64,000 nt of DNA, from the NCBI RefSeq assembly GCF_000276665.1, contig NW_004955446.1, positions 8,457,636 to 8,521,635 of the forward strand, read 5' to 3'. The DNA is from Chinchilla lanigera. Lineage: Eukaryota; Chordata; Mammalia; Rodentia; Chinchillidae. The position numbers and the translations under genes are program-made. The notes beneath the pieces are model-generated. The model was not told the DNA's origin. It was given only the letters and a program-made list of their open reading frames with translations, and searched no databases. This document shows, in pieces, positions 22,521 through 34,276 of this stretch (the first letter of the stretch is position 1; every line of letters begins with the position of its first letter).

Positions 22521-23465
22521 AGTGCCTAATTATATTTTAATTTTCTTTTTCATGTTTTTCTTCTGTTTTTCACTGAGCCTCATTAGTTTCCAAAAATGTA
22601 TCCTAATATCATATGCAATATCTGTAAACCCATCCTTGGCTGCAGAAGCACACTTTGAAGAGCTTCTTCCCTGGCTTCAGGGCTCTCACCTCCTGCTTCT
22701 CACATCGTACCTTTCCCTCTCTCTCCACTCAGCAGCAGAGGTCAGCTTCAGCTGTTACCCTCTGAAAGCAGAAGAGTCCATTGAATTTCAGATGTAGGTG
22801 ACCTGTGCCATCTAGTCTGACTTCAGTTTGCAAATTGTCTTTCAAGAGTGGAACTTGCCTCTACGTTTTACTTTAAGAATGCATATGTGCTCAGGAGGAA
22901 TTTATTTTAAGATTAGGAAATGCTGCTCAATTACATTCTGGGGGGAATCATAATTAATGGAAGAACCGTGTGTCTGATGGAAACCTTCATCTAACAAATC
23001 ATCCTAAAACCTCATTAGCTACTGTGTACTCCCCATGGACGCTGTGAGAAAGTCACTTGATTAAGTAGATCGTGACTACCTCAGTTTTGTCTGTCACGCA
23101 TGCCCCAGGGATGCCTCACAATCAAGACACACTTTGAAAGGAAGGAGTAACTATATTTTAGAGATAGTTCTGATATCAGAGCTTTGCCATATTTCTATGA
23201 ACTCTTATATACATCTATATTATAATCATTTGATGCCTTCTCCATCCTGGGTTTTATTCATGATGGAATGAGGAATTTCTCCTTTGACTCTGTATACCTG
23301 AAAATATTTCTGGAATTTGGAGTAGATAAGAAAAAGCATTTATCTCTTATGGAAACTCTGTTGTTCCTTTATTTGTGTGTATTTGGGAATTAATACTTAT
23401 GTCTCAGCACTGAAGCAAAAATATTGGTGCAGTATTAAAGTCTGATCAAAGAGAACTCGGATAAT
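22521..23465. other. No gene seen
   Basis: Unique-looking; the 91-codon frame at 22522-22797 is not recognised. Confidence 0.45.
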
Positions 23466-23635
23466 ACATTTTTGGCAGTATTGGGACTTGAACCACGGGA
23501 GCACTGAGCTACATCCTCAGCACCCCCTCACCCTTTCTTTAAACTTTATTTTGAGACAGTGTCTCCCTAGGTGGCCTAGGCTGGCCTGGAGTGTACAATC
23601 TTCCCACCTTGGCCTACATAATAAGATTCTAGGTT
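23466..23635 (-). mobile_element. B1-ID dimeric SINE (antisense)
   Basis: Antisense ID half ('attgggacttgaaccacggg', 'agcactgagctacatcctca') precedes an antisense B1 half ('tgagacagtgtctccctagg', 'tggcctaggctggcctggag', 'cccaccttggcctac'). This is the reverse order expected of a B1-ID dimer read backwards. Confidence 0.8.
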
Positions 23636-24680
23636 AACCTTAATGCAAAGCAAAACAAATGACAAAAAGTGATAAATGAATCCTACCTGCTATAAGTTTT
23701 ATGAACTTATTCTAGCACTCTGCAGTTGGCCATCCTTGCTTAACTCAAGTTGCTATAAACAAATAGCACAAATGATTGAAGACGTAATAGACTAAAACTA
23801 GAATTGCTGCTTTAGTAGATTCCATCAGATCCAGTGAAAAGCTTTAATTCTGTCTGATTTTAGACAACCAGCTGACCACTGCTCAGCATCCTCTGGTCTG
23901 TAGGACCTTTACCTTCTATTGAACATCTAAGAGGGTTGCCCACCTGCACATTCCCCTGAAGCCTGTGCCTGCCCTGCTCAAACCACTAGGTTATTGAAAA
24001 GAAGGCAAATCCTTCTGTGACGAGCCTCCAAGAAGAAGACATTTCCATTAATTTCAGCTCCCGGCCAGCTCAAAAGAATGGTGCTGTGCGGTGTGCTGTT
24101 CCGGTGAATGCTACACGCTGAGATCCACTCAGTGACTCACCCTGCCTGCGGGGAGGCAGTTGGGGTTTTGAAGTTGGATCATCTATTTCTTCCTTGAAAT
24201 TCGTTTGAATTTCATCAATGAATATGGAAGGATATTTTTAAAACAATGTTTTTAAAGTTTTCAAGACCAGTGAAAAAACCTTCCCTAGTCACAAGCAGAA
24301 ACTATTAGAAACCTAAGTTGTGTTGAAAACAAATTCTAAACTAAAAAATAATTTAGAACATTTGACCATCATCATTCCCACTAGGGTTTGGATCTATGGA
24401 CAGGATCAACCTGTGTGCTAATAACTGTGAACACTTACAAGATAAATTCAAATGAATGATGGAGAACAAACAAGGATGAAAAAGTAACATTATAAGGAAG
24501 TAACAGCATCTCTAAAAGAAAAAAAATCAGTCCAATGTTTATTTCAGTGAAATGACTCTCTTAAGGGAGGCAAGTTTATTTGTATATAATTGAAGCCAAG
24601 AGATATTAGACAGTGCTGGGAGGAGTGACTTATAACCCTGTAAACTTGCAACAATATTTTCTATACTACTACCTAGCCCA
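23636..24680. other. No gene seen
   Basis: Includes a somewhat GC-richer part, 24050-24180, with several CpGs for this window. No exon or promoter could be defined. Confidence 0.4.
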
Positions 24681-24695
24681 CCGATGTTTTCTTTT

Positions 24696-24800
24696 TTTTT
24701 TTTTTTTTTTTTTTTGGTTTTTCTCCGGTACCGGGAACCGAACTCACGACCTTGCGCTTGCCAGGCAGGCGCGTTGCCGCTGAGTTAAATCCCCAGCCCC
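24696..24800 (-). mobile_element. Young ID SINE (antisense) with a perfect 15-bp TSD
   Basis: T tract, then 'ggtttttctccggtaccggg', 'aaccgaactcacgacc' (B box), 'cttgcgcttgccaggcaggc' and the A-box part, ending 'aatccccagcccc'. TSD CCGATGTTTTCTTTT is at 24681-24695 and 24801-24815. Near-identical to the copy at 10847. Confidence 0.96.
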
Positions 24801-24984
24801 CCGATGTTTTCTTTTAAACTATTGTCTGAGCCCTACATTAGAGAAAATAGTGAGACAAAACAGAAAAGTTATAGCGTTATTAAGACATATAAATAATGAG
24901 CTATCATTTTATCCTACCTTGATGAAAGAAAATATACTCTGTAGTGATTTTTAAAAATTCTGACCATTCATTTGTGAGGACCCA

Positions 24985-25700
24985 AATAATTTAGTATTTT
25001 TAAAATTTATTTTAAAAATAAAAGAAGGAAAACATATTAACAAACAGACATCCATTTACAAAATAGCATTAAAACAATACAAGCAATACAGAGTTACAGA
25101 CAAAGTGGTAGGAAATTAACAATGGTTGTTGTATTACATATTGATATCTTCCAAGTGGTTTCTCAGGAAAACAAATAGACATGCAAGATTGATCAAATAA
25201 GTAATCATTAACTGTTCCTTTCAGTAAAGTGATAGAAGTCAGCAGTACAACTATGTTAGCTATCCTTTATATACGTACGTACATACATAATTTCCCCTTC
25301 TTTCCTTTCTTTTTTCTCTTCTCCCAGTTGCTCTTTACTTTTGAGCATTTTCCTTTCATTTCACAATGTCTATCATACCTCCTAATTTTTATTCACTCTT
25401 TCAGGTTCTTACACTAGTGAGAAAATATGTTGCTTACACATGGAGGTCTGTTTTATTTCACTTATGAGTATGGTCTCTAGTTGTGACCATTTACCTGTAA
25501 AAACCTTGAGTTTATTTTTCTTTATAGCTGAGTAATATTCCATTATATAAAAGTACCACAATATTTTACCCATTCCTCAGTGGATGGGCATTTGGGTTGC
25601 TTCCACAATTTAGCAATTACAAATTGCGCTGCTATAAACATGGGTGCACATATATTAAGAATGTCAGTTTGACATACATTTGATATCATTGAAGGGAAAA
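24985..25700 (-). mobile_element. L1 3' end with a single 3'UTR module (antisense)
   Basis: The poly(A)-proximal end is at about 24985 (antisense). The single UTR module includes 'gaaattaacaatggttgttg' and 'tattacatattgatatcttc' (25115-25155). The UTR purine tract follows in antisense (25285-25330), then ORF2-end text 'gctgagtaatattccattat', 'cattcctcagtggatgggca' and 'gctgctataaacatgggtgc'. Strongly similar along its length to 49677-50327, so both come from the same family. Confidence 0.85.
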
Positions 25701-26090
25701 TTAATACAGAGAATGGATTCCTAAAATAGGTAACATAACATTTAAAAATATTTCATGGTGGAGCAAGAAAATCATCTAATGTTACAGCAGCTCTTAACAT
25801 TTTCTGGGTCATGAATCCCTTTGAGAACCTGAGGAGAAGAGTTCAACCTATTGCTAGAAAAAAAGATGAGGTTTGGGGCGTTTTTTAATTTTTTTTTTTT
25901 TTTTACTATTAGAACAGCTATTACAGAAGTTAATCTTAGTCTAGAGAGTACAGTAGCCCAAGCATAGAAATCTCAGTTTAATCTCAAATTATTAGTCATA
26001 CTTTTCCCTTGCCTTTTCTGTTCCAACAGGATGGGCACTGTAAATTTTTTATTTGTCATTACCCAGTTGAGTTCCTTATGTTACAGATAA
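25701..26090. other. Short region with a T-rich tract
   Basis: T-rich run at about 25885-25905. 'tcatgaatccctttgagaac' (25810-25829) recalls an old hAT-type DNA transposon fragment, but I could not name it. Confidence 0.35.
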
Positions 26091-26095
26091 AATAT

Positions 26096-26607
26096 TGCTA
26101 TGGTTTGTGTCTGGATGTCCCCCCTAAGCCTCAAGCAGTCATGGGGCGGGATTCTAGAGTTTATGATTGATTCATGGTCCAAAGTTGGAATTACGGTTGT
26201 GAAAGCTACACCCACCCAGGGGGAAGATAGTTTGCATACAGTGTAAGGGAGGGAAAGAGGCTGCTTGCTGCTGCCTCTCCTCCCTTTTGCTCTTGCTAAC
26301 TTTTGCTGTCTTCCTCTACCATGAACTGTTGCCCTCTGCCATGTGCCACTCTGCCTTGGATCCAGCCAAGTATGGACTGAAACCTCCATGAATTGTAAGC
26401 TAAATAAACCTTTCCTTCCTTAATTTTGTTTTATTTTTATTTTTATTTTTATTTTTTGGTTTTTCTCCGGTACTGGGAACCGAACTCACAACCTTGCGCT
26501 TGCCAGGCAGGCGCTTTTGCCGCTGAGCTAAATCCCCAGCCCCTCCTTCCTTAATTTTGGGCATCAGATATTTTGTCTCAGCAATGAGAGAAAAGTAACC
26601 AAGACAG
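26096..26607 (+). mobile_element. MaLR-type solo LTR (sense), interrupted by an ID SINE
   Basis: Begins 'tatggtttgtgtctggatgt' with 'cccccctaagcc', as in MaLR LTRs ('tatggtttggatgtgaggtg'). It contains 'gccactctgccttggatcca' and 'atggactgaaacctccatga', the AATAAA signal 'gctaaataaacctttccttc' and the end 'gtaaccaagacag'. The insert at 26429-26543 is an ID. A possible 5-bp flank TATTG is at 26093-26097 and 26608-26612. Only a solo LTR is present, with no viral gene. Confidence 0.8.
26429..26543 (-). mobile_element. ID SINE (antisense) in the LTR, 16-bp TSD
   Basis: A (TTTTA)n-type tail, then 'ggtttttctccggtactggg', 'accgaactcacaaccttgcg' and 'cttgccaggcaggcgctttt', ending 'aatccccagcccc'. TSD TCCTTCCTTAATTTTG is at 26413-26428 and 26544-26559. 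It is younger than the LTR it splits. Confidence 0.95.
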
Positions 26608-26712
26608 TATTGAAGCACAGAGAGATTAAAAGCTTTTCCATGGTAATAAGTCTGCTAATTGTTGAGCTGGGGTTCTAATCCAGGCAGTTGATGCTAGAAT
26701 GCATAGCCCTAA
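26608..26712 (-). mobile_element. MIR SINE piece (antisense)
   Basis: 'ttgaagcacagagagattaa' (MIR antisense: 'actgaggcacagagaggtta'), then 'gctggggttctaatccaggc' (MIR: 'gctgggattcaaacccaggc'). The LTR before it may have landed in this MIR. Confidence 0.75.
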
Positions 26713-26734
26713 ACATAGTACATATTGTAGCAGA

Positions 26735-26885
26735 GTGTCCATGTTTTGCTCACAACTATCCCATGATGTAGGTCTTATGACTCTCCCATTTTACAAATGT
26801 GGAAACTATTAAGCTGCAGGATGGTCAAGGCATTTGCCTAAGTTGGCCAAGGCTGGTTTCAAGCCAGCCAGTCTGGCTCCAGAGG
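26735..26885 (-). mobile_element. MIR SINE (antisense)
   Basis: 'tcacaactatcccatgatgt' with 'aggtcttatgactctcccat', 'ttacaaatgtggaaactatt' and 'ccagccagtctggctccaga' follows MIR antisense in order ('cccattttacagatgaggaaactgag', 'agtctggctccagagcc'). Confidence 0.85.
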
Positions 26886-27389
26886 TGGGATAACCAACAT
26901 GTTACATATGAATGTTATAGACTCAAACTGAGGATGTGTACCACTAGTGAGTAGGATTATACACATCTCTTCCCTTCATCTTTTTTGTTTTCAGTTATTC
27001 TGTCCTAAGCAAGTATAATTTTTGAGCAAAAATTTTAAATTTTAGAATTATTAAAGTGTGGTGATCCAATAGATAGATTCAACATGGTAATGGGTTAAAC
27101 CTCCAGCCATAGAGTGCTGAAATGCAGAAGTGGTTTTGATGACACAAGGTGTATGTCTTGGGAGATGAGGTGTGAGCAAATGCAGTGGTATTTGGTGAGA
27201 GAGTGCTTGAAATCCTTGGTAAGGATTAGGTATTCTCCTGGTAAGTGAGAAGAGAGGCCGGGATCACTGTGCTGCCAAATCACCAGAGGGCAAGAAAGCC
27301 CCCATCGATCAACTCTAGAAGAACTGAGAGAGAAACATGAAATTTTGACTGCATCACAATTTTTCCTAAGGCTGACCTTATCCAGCTGT
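26886..27389. other. No gene seen
   Basis: Single-copy-looking sequence. The 129-codon minus-strand frame (27095-27484) runs into the ID at 27401 and is a chance frame. Confidence 0.45.
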
Positions 27390-27400
27390 TCTTTTAAACC

Positions 27401-27490
27401 ATTTTTTTTTTTTTTTTTGGTACCAGGAATCAAACTCAGACCTTTCACTTCCCAGACAGGCACTGTGCTGCTGAGCTGTATCACCAGCCC
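27401..27490 (-). mobile_element. ID SINE (antisense) with an 11-bp TSD
   Basis: T run, then 'ggtaccaggaatcaaactca', 'gacctttcacttcccagaca', 'ggcactgtgctgctgagctg' and 'tatcaccagccc'. TSD TCTTTTAAACC is at 27390-27400 and 27491-27501. More diverged than the copies at 10847 or 24696, so older. Confidence 0.93.
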
Positions 27491-27501
27491 TCTTTTAAAC
27501 C

Positions 27502-30500
27502 CTTGATCTGCAGGAAAATAGCGCTGGTTTCACCAAATACTAACAGGCTTTTTAAAATGCAGCTTGAAGACCTTAAATTTTCCACCTTAAAATTTGTAAA
27601 GCTGCAGTTTTAACATGGATCCTCCCCAGGAAACTGCAATGCAGAAGTCCAAAGGCAAGCCTCAGACAGCAGACGTCTTCCAGGGGTGAGGTTTGTGCCC
27701 AACTCTTGAATGAGCTGGGGCAAGGGAGAACATTAGTCACAGAACAAGCATGCAGGACAGTGAAAAAGTAGAGTGATTAGTCATTCTTCTCCCCCTTTTC
27801 CCTGTGTAACTGAAGAGAGATACTCAAATTGATTATATTCTCATTTTAAGTGGTAATCTGATTTAATTCACTAATCTGAACTGGAAATTTGGGGGAATGG
27901 AGGGGCATTTCAGTAACCTTACTGGGAAGTAGAAGTCCTTACCTGATGACCCTTTTAGTATTTTACCTATGATCTAGCTGACAAACTGGGGAACTCCTCC
28001 AGCTGGAGCTACTCCAGGTTTTGTTGGAAAGAAATTACTAACTCTGTAAATTAGCCTGGTTAAGAAATAAATTAGCCTTCCAACGTCCCACATGTCCATG
28101 AAAACTTTTGCTACATTAAATATGGCTTTAAAATGTTACTAAATTCAGAATAAGATATAGTTCTCCCCTTGTTTTATCTAAGACTGTGCAAGAGGGTTAT
28201 ATTTGCGTTAATTAGAAACAAATGACAATTTAGGTGGTATTAGAGTAACATCTTAAATGAGAAAGAGTACTGTAGTTTGGGTTCTTTAGGGGGTTCTCTG
28301 TTTTATTAGCAATTATGCTTATAGTCATTATATCTGGTTCCTTGATCACTAACTGCTAGTTAAATATGATTGCAAGATTCTGTGTTCAGGTTTTGATTAG
28401 AATGTGGTCTTTTAGTATTTAAATCTATCTGTATTATGCAATTACAGACTTTTAAAGTGATCATTTGAATACTCTGTTCAGCAATTAGCACAAATGTTAT
28501 CACTAAATTAATTGTTACTACAATAGTGATTATTAACTTTACTAAGTAAAATAATTGCTCCATATTATACAACATAGTTAGTTAAAAAGACACTCAGTGA
28601 GTATATGCATATAAAGCAAGATGAGGATTCTTTACTGCATTGTAGGATTCTTTCATTAAGAAGAAAGTGCTCTTAACTAAATCCATTGCATCCCTTGCAT
28701 GAAGAGGACAGGTCAATAGCAAGTGAGTTATTTCAGTGTCTGAAGCTTCATAATCTATCTCACAACATCCTTCTTCATGGGCCCCAAGCTTATCAGTATT
28801 AGTGCACCCTTTGCACACCCTTCCTGAAGACAAGGAGAAATGAAAAGAATTAAGATACGTTATATACATGGACCAACTCCCCACTATAAAGGTAATCATT
28901 ATATACTGTGAACATGTACTAATAAAAATTTGTAAAAATTTGAAGCAACCATGGCCTTCCTTTGGTGTGCTGTTACATGTCTGCTCAAGAACTCACCATC
29001 CTTGATCCTGTTGGGCTCCAAGCACAGTTTCCACACATACCTCATTTACATGTTCTCTTAATGTAGTACTCCCAATCGCAGTATGTGATTATCCAACTAC
29101 AGAAGCATAAATCTTTATTCTTTGAACACATACAAAATGAATTGGTTTGGGTTCATTTTTAGAAAGTTCATTTGAAGCTTAGATAGTTATTTATCATTTT
29201 TAAAAACAACAAAACATTTCTTTATGCTTTTAGAGAAAATGGAGAATAATTTTATGTTATAAATGCAAATGACCTATGTTGATAGTATTTTTTTTTAAGT
29301 TGCTAACTCTGCTATCATTTGACGTGTTTGGAATTATCTTTGAGCCCTCTATGCAAGGCCTTCTGTCTAGACCTGAGAATCCCTTGTTAGATTGAAAGTG
29401 TAGGGGTGGTTGAAATAAGATGAATGGATGAAATCTAACCATTAGAATTGTTTCTCTTCATTTCTGTATTTCCTTTCTTGACATCAAACATAATGCTGAT
29501 TTTTAGGAAACAGAAAGGTAAAACTTGGAAAACGAGAGGCACTTCTCGTGTCTTTATGAAAAAGAGAACAAATTTAGGTGGGCAATTCTAGCAAATAGGT
29601 TTTTGTTTGACATGTATTTGTCTGAAGTTTTGCTTGAATTTGTCTCTCCCCAGGAAATGAAAAATGTTCACTTCTTGCTTGTTTGTGGAAGACAAGCAGT
29701 TACTAAAGGTTATAATGTCTGTCAAGGTAAACAGATTCTTTTAGTTGCCTTCACAAACAACTATACTAATGTATTTGCAACAATTACTGCTCACCAACCA
29801 GCCGTAAATTCCAGTATTGCTTCAGCATTTGTACAGTGTTTGTTTGGAAGCTTCCATTCAGTATGAAACGTGTGGCAGTCTCTGGGTGAAACTCCTGTGA
29901 GAAAAAGTTATCCTTTCTGCTCATTATTTTACTTGAGTGAATACTTAGGAAAGAGCAAATTAGGTCCAGCTGAGACTGTCACCCATTTTCCCTAATTTGA
30001 AAGAAATTGATTTGAAAGAAATTTGTTAGATTCTATTAGCAAGGCACAGAGAAAATATCTCAGATACTACAGTACTTGGGCTTGTAATGATTTTTATTTA
30101 TAACAAGTCTGGGGGTGCTGCTGTTTTGTTGATCTGTGTAGAACTTGCAGAGAGTTCTGCAACTGTTGGCTAGACTCACCTCTACATAGGCTAACAATGT
30201 CTGCATTCCACATTCTCTCTCACCTCTCCCCTGGGATGGATGGGCTTTCCTGAATGTGTTTTTCTCATGGAGATGAAAGCATACAAGAAAATAAGCTGAA
30301 AACATCAGCATACTTTTAAACCCTTTGATTACATTTGCTAGAATTTAAACCCTTTGATTACATCCTTGCTAAGCTAAGGATAAAGCCAGCAAGTGGAATA
30401 GATTCTCTCCCTCATGATAGCAAAGTTTGGGAATATCATACAGCAAAGAATAGAGATAGGAGAAGTGGGGAAGTAGGGTCAAATGATGTACTCCCATGAA

Positions 30501-33500
30501 GAAGTAGGATAGAGAGAAGTTCTAGATCTTCCCGTACTTTTCCTCCAAACATAGTTCAGACTCCAAGTGATGATAGTATCAGGCAGGAAGGCTGAGGTCA
30601 ATATCAGCAGCTGTGCACATATGTAACACCTTCATTTTATAAGTATTGCATATCTATGAGATGTAGCTATTTTATATCATGGGCTAAAGTAAGTCTCAAA
30701 ACCATTAAGATACTCATCTTTGCACCTAAGAGTTCCCAATGGAACAAACCCCAACCTTCTTCCCCATGTCCTTCCATCCCCTTCTCTTATTTTTCTTATG
30801 TTCTGATCTCTCAGATATCTAGTTAATGAGGACTCATCTGATATTTACCGATGTTTTTAGATCATCCCCACGTATGTCCATTAGTTTAAATTTTAGGAGT
30901 CTTAGAAATAAAGTCTGACTGATTTATGGATGCACAAAACTTCTTGAGAAGTTTCTTCAGGAGATTCATTTTATGAAATAGTACTAGTTCTAAAGTTAGG
31001 AGCCGATAGTTCACAAAAATAAATATTGATATAGAAATGGATTTGCTCATCAGAGAGATAAATCTGGTAACTTTTAGTCATAATTTATTCATAATCCCTC
31101 CCAAGTGATATAGAGGTGGAGTCTAAGATGAAGAAAAAACTCACATATTCTTTTTCATATATTTTGAAATATAAGAGGCTTTGATGTATTCTGAGAACTC
31201 ACATCTAGGAAAGAAGAATAAAGAATGACTTCTCCGGAATTAGGAAGGCCCAGGAAATCACCCAAGAATTAGTTAAGAAGAGAAATGTGATCTATCAGAA
31301 AGTACAGCAATAACAACAAATTATTCTTCCTACCAAGCAGACGACAGGTGCTTCCTGCTCTAGTCAGAGGCGTGTTAGGTAAAGTCAGATCCACTGAAGG
31401 CCTAAAGGCAGATGTGGGGCTGTACAGTCAGCAGTCATTCCAGATGCAGCACACTTTCTGTGGACTTGCACTTGGTTGCTGGCCTTGCAGCCTTGCTGAC
31501 TAGTTCTTGGCCTTTGTATTGGGAACTACTGAGAGGCTCGCAGGTGCTGTGGAGATTGCTTGCATACCAGGGCTCTTGCTCATGACATGAACAATGCTGA
31601 ACTTTGAGATCATACCATTCCTTCTCCTTCCAATTTTGTGATGCTTCAGAGCCTATTGAGTGTATAAAATAAAATATTCCTGCCTTTTACCAAATGAGTG
31701 GATTGTAGAGAAAAGACATCTTAATAGCACACATTTTCACTGACGTATGTTTTTTATTAATCTTTTATTTTATTAATATTTTAAAATTAATATTTTGAAA
31801 ATAAGACTCTACCTTTAAGATTTCTTATAAAGTTCAAAAATAATGCAGTTTCAGTGCTTGAATATTTTGAGATTTGAATATTTTGAGACTTGATCTTGAC
31901 CTCTCTTGTATTTTAATACATTGCTAGGAAGATGCCTGCATCTGCATTGTTTTTTCATGATTTACTTCAGTAGAAATTTCAGCCAGATCTATTCTTTTTC
32001 TTCGTTGGCACATTATGCAAATTAAATGTGAAATTCAGTGATGATGAGAGGAAAAGGTCTCAGTATACTGAGCAAGTGCCACATCCATAATAGGCAATTA
32101 CAGAATTACTTGCAGGTACCATGACTGTGTACTTTTCACTATTCAGAGAAAAATCTTTCCCGTACTCGACACTGCTAGATTTGTTTCCTTATTGACACAT
32201 GGAACATTTATGCACTTAACTTGTCGCCCACTTATGAGAGAAGCACACGTTTAGAGAAATACATTTTTCACATTAATATGACATTGAATCCTGACTTTGT
32301 TTCAGCTAAAATAAAATAAACTTACATATGTAGTCTTTTCTTCACCTAGGAGTATGATCATCAGGACGGCTCAGTAGGCTGGGATAGACAAGATACCCAT
32401 GTGTAGAATTCCAATGCCAAAAGAGAAATTATAGTTTACTATTTTCCACTTTTAATAAATAAAAGCAACCCTAACGTCACTGTAGAGAGCAAAGGGTGAA
32501 TTAAATGATCTCTAAGGTTTCTTTCAGCTAAAAATGCTATGATTCACACCTATTACTAGGAAATAGCGGTGTTAAACTAGATTTAGGAGCCTGAGTTCAA
32601 TTCTGTTTCCCACTGGATTGCAGTCTCATTATAAAGGACAATTCTCATTTGATCTTCCTCTAGTCCTAAACTATGATATGGCCTACAGTTGTCATACTTT
32701 AGTGAACAAGATAGTAAAAAAAAATACCTGAACCATATGTAATGCCTGTTCAGCCCAGGGGCAATAGCCTAGAATACTTGACTCATAGTTTAAAATAATT
32801 ATATTTTCAAGCTCAAGTTAAGTCTTCTGAAGAAATGATAATTATGTGCGTAAAAATTGTATTTGTGTGAAACACATGCCCTTCCCTTCTAGACTTACTG
32901 TCAGAAAAATGTCTCAAACTGAATGGCAATGATTTCTTCTTCCTCTTTCATGAGAATAAATAGAGATGTAAAATTACAGGAACAAAGCATTCTCATTTCA
33001 AGAACATTTACAATAAGCATTAGCCTAAGCAATAATTGTGGATGTTCCATATTTTAAAAAATGGGTAGATTATGAAACATGAGTAACGTAGCCCTTCTGG
33101 TTTTCTTTGGAGTATAATTCTCTGGCTTTCTGCAAAAATTAATTTCAGTGGCACCTTTCATGAGTTTGCTTGGAGAGAATAGTTGAGACTTTTGTGTCCT
33201 GCTGTCTTGGGTTTCTTCTTATAAACTTTCCATCATTCATTTTGACTTCCAGATTTTTAAAGTATTTGTTACTCTGTTTATCCTTTTCAAGAAAGGTAGG
33301 CCTGAAGACCTGGACAGTTCTGTACTGGAACTCTGTTAAAAGGATGAGCCCTTACCTGTGCTGACAGCAGCTACAGGAAGCATGATGGTGTCTGAAGAGA
33401 GAAGCCTAATGATGCAGGAGAATATCAACTTCACTCTTCACTGCCACCTACTGCTTTCCACTCTGAGTATGTTCTGTAGACCGTCAGCAGCAGCATGACC

Positions 33501-33664
33501 GGGGGCTGGATAGAGGGAAACCTCAGTGGCCCCACTAGCTTTAACAAGAGGCTCATTTTAACATTTTCAGGAGCCCGTGTACACATTTATATTTGCTAGA
33601 CACTGTGCTGTATGATCATCTCCAGCATTATGATAATCTCTCTAGGTTCCTTCTTTTGCTTTTT
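27502..33664. other. 6 kb with almost no recognisable repeats
   Basis: No exon, RNA gene or named repeat could be supported. Two details are listed separately: a 29-bp tandem duplication at 30315-30363 and an exon-like stretch at 29654-29726. The 113-codon frame at 29525-29866 is the longest plus-strand frame in this block, with no recognised protein family. The lack of repeats over 6 kb contrasts with the blocks on either side. Confidence 0.5.
30315..30363. repeat. Tandem duplication, 29-bp period
   Basis: TTTAAACCCTTTGATTACAT occurs at 30315-30334 and again, identical, at 30344-30363. Confidence 0.92.
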
Positions 33665-33797
33665 TTTTGTTTTTTGGTTTTTTTTTTTTTGAGACATGGT
33701 CTCACTAGGTAGCTCAGGTTGGCCGCAAATTCATACTCCTGCCTCAACCTCCTGAATTTTGGAATTACAGGTGTGTACCTCTACCTCTGGCCCATAT
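33665..33797 (-). mobile_element. B1 SINE (antisense)
   Basis: T-rich tail, then 'gagacatggtctcactaggt', 'agctcaggttggccgcaaat', 'ctgcctcaacctcctgaatt' and 'ttacaggtgtgtacctctac', a complete antisense B1 with moderate decay. Confidence 0.88.
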
Positions 33798-33847
33798 TTT
33801 TAAGGAATATTTTCTACCTCAAAACTCCAGTTTGAGAGTTAACTGCA

Positions 33848-34271
33848 TGTTATGATTTGGGTCTACATTTCTCCCCAACATCTCATGTAGTCATAAAGCT
33901 TTTTCAGAGGTGGCTGAATCTAGAGTGTGTGATTGATTGGTGGTGCAATGCTGGGATTAAGGGTGCAGGGATTAAGGGTGGGTGACTGCTGGATCAGTCC
34001 ACCAACTGGATTGGCACCACCCTAATCCCAGCCCACTGGATACAATATAAGGGACAAAAAGAGGTTTGCCTCTCTCTTCCATTGTTGCTTTTGCTATCTT
34101 CTGCCACCATGAACTGTTTCTCCTCTGTGATGCCTATCCGCCATGCCACCCTGCCATGGACTCAGCTAATTATGGACAGAATTCTCTACAAACTGTGAGC
34201 TAAGTAAACATTTCCCCTTTTATTTGGATATTAAGTATTTTGTCTCTGCAACAAGAAAAGCAACTAAGAAG
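33848..34271 (+). mobile_element. MaLR-type solo LTR with a 5-bp TSD
   Basis: Starts TGTTATGATTTGGGTC and ends near 'caactaagaag'. It holds 'gccatgccaccctgccatgg', 'tatggacagaattctctaca' and the 'gagctaagtaaacatttccc' signal region. Flanked by CTGCA at 33843-33847 and 34272-34276, the 5-bp duplication expected of ERVL-MaLR integration. Same subfamily style as 26096. It carries a 15-bp internal duplication with five G-tracts at 33953-33982. No viral gene is attached. Confidence 0.88.
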
Positions 34272-34276
34272 CTGCA

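Noticed and set aside
25801..25860. hAT-type DNA transposon fragment
   Set aside because: Only a short phrase resembles one; not enough to support a feature.
27095..27484. 129-codon minus-strand frame
   Set aside because: Begins within an ID SINE (27401-27490) and reads its T/A tract as KKKKK; chance.
26096..34271. The two sense MaLR LTRs as ends of one provirus
   Set aside because: They are 7 kb apart with a unique 6-kb block, MIRs and separate flanks between them, and the second has its own 5-bp TSD, so they are independent solo LTRs.
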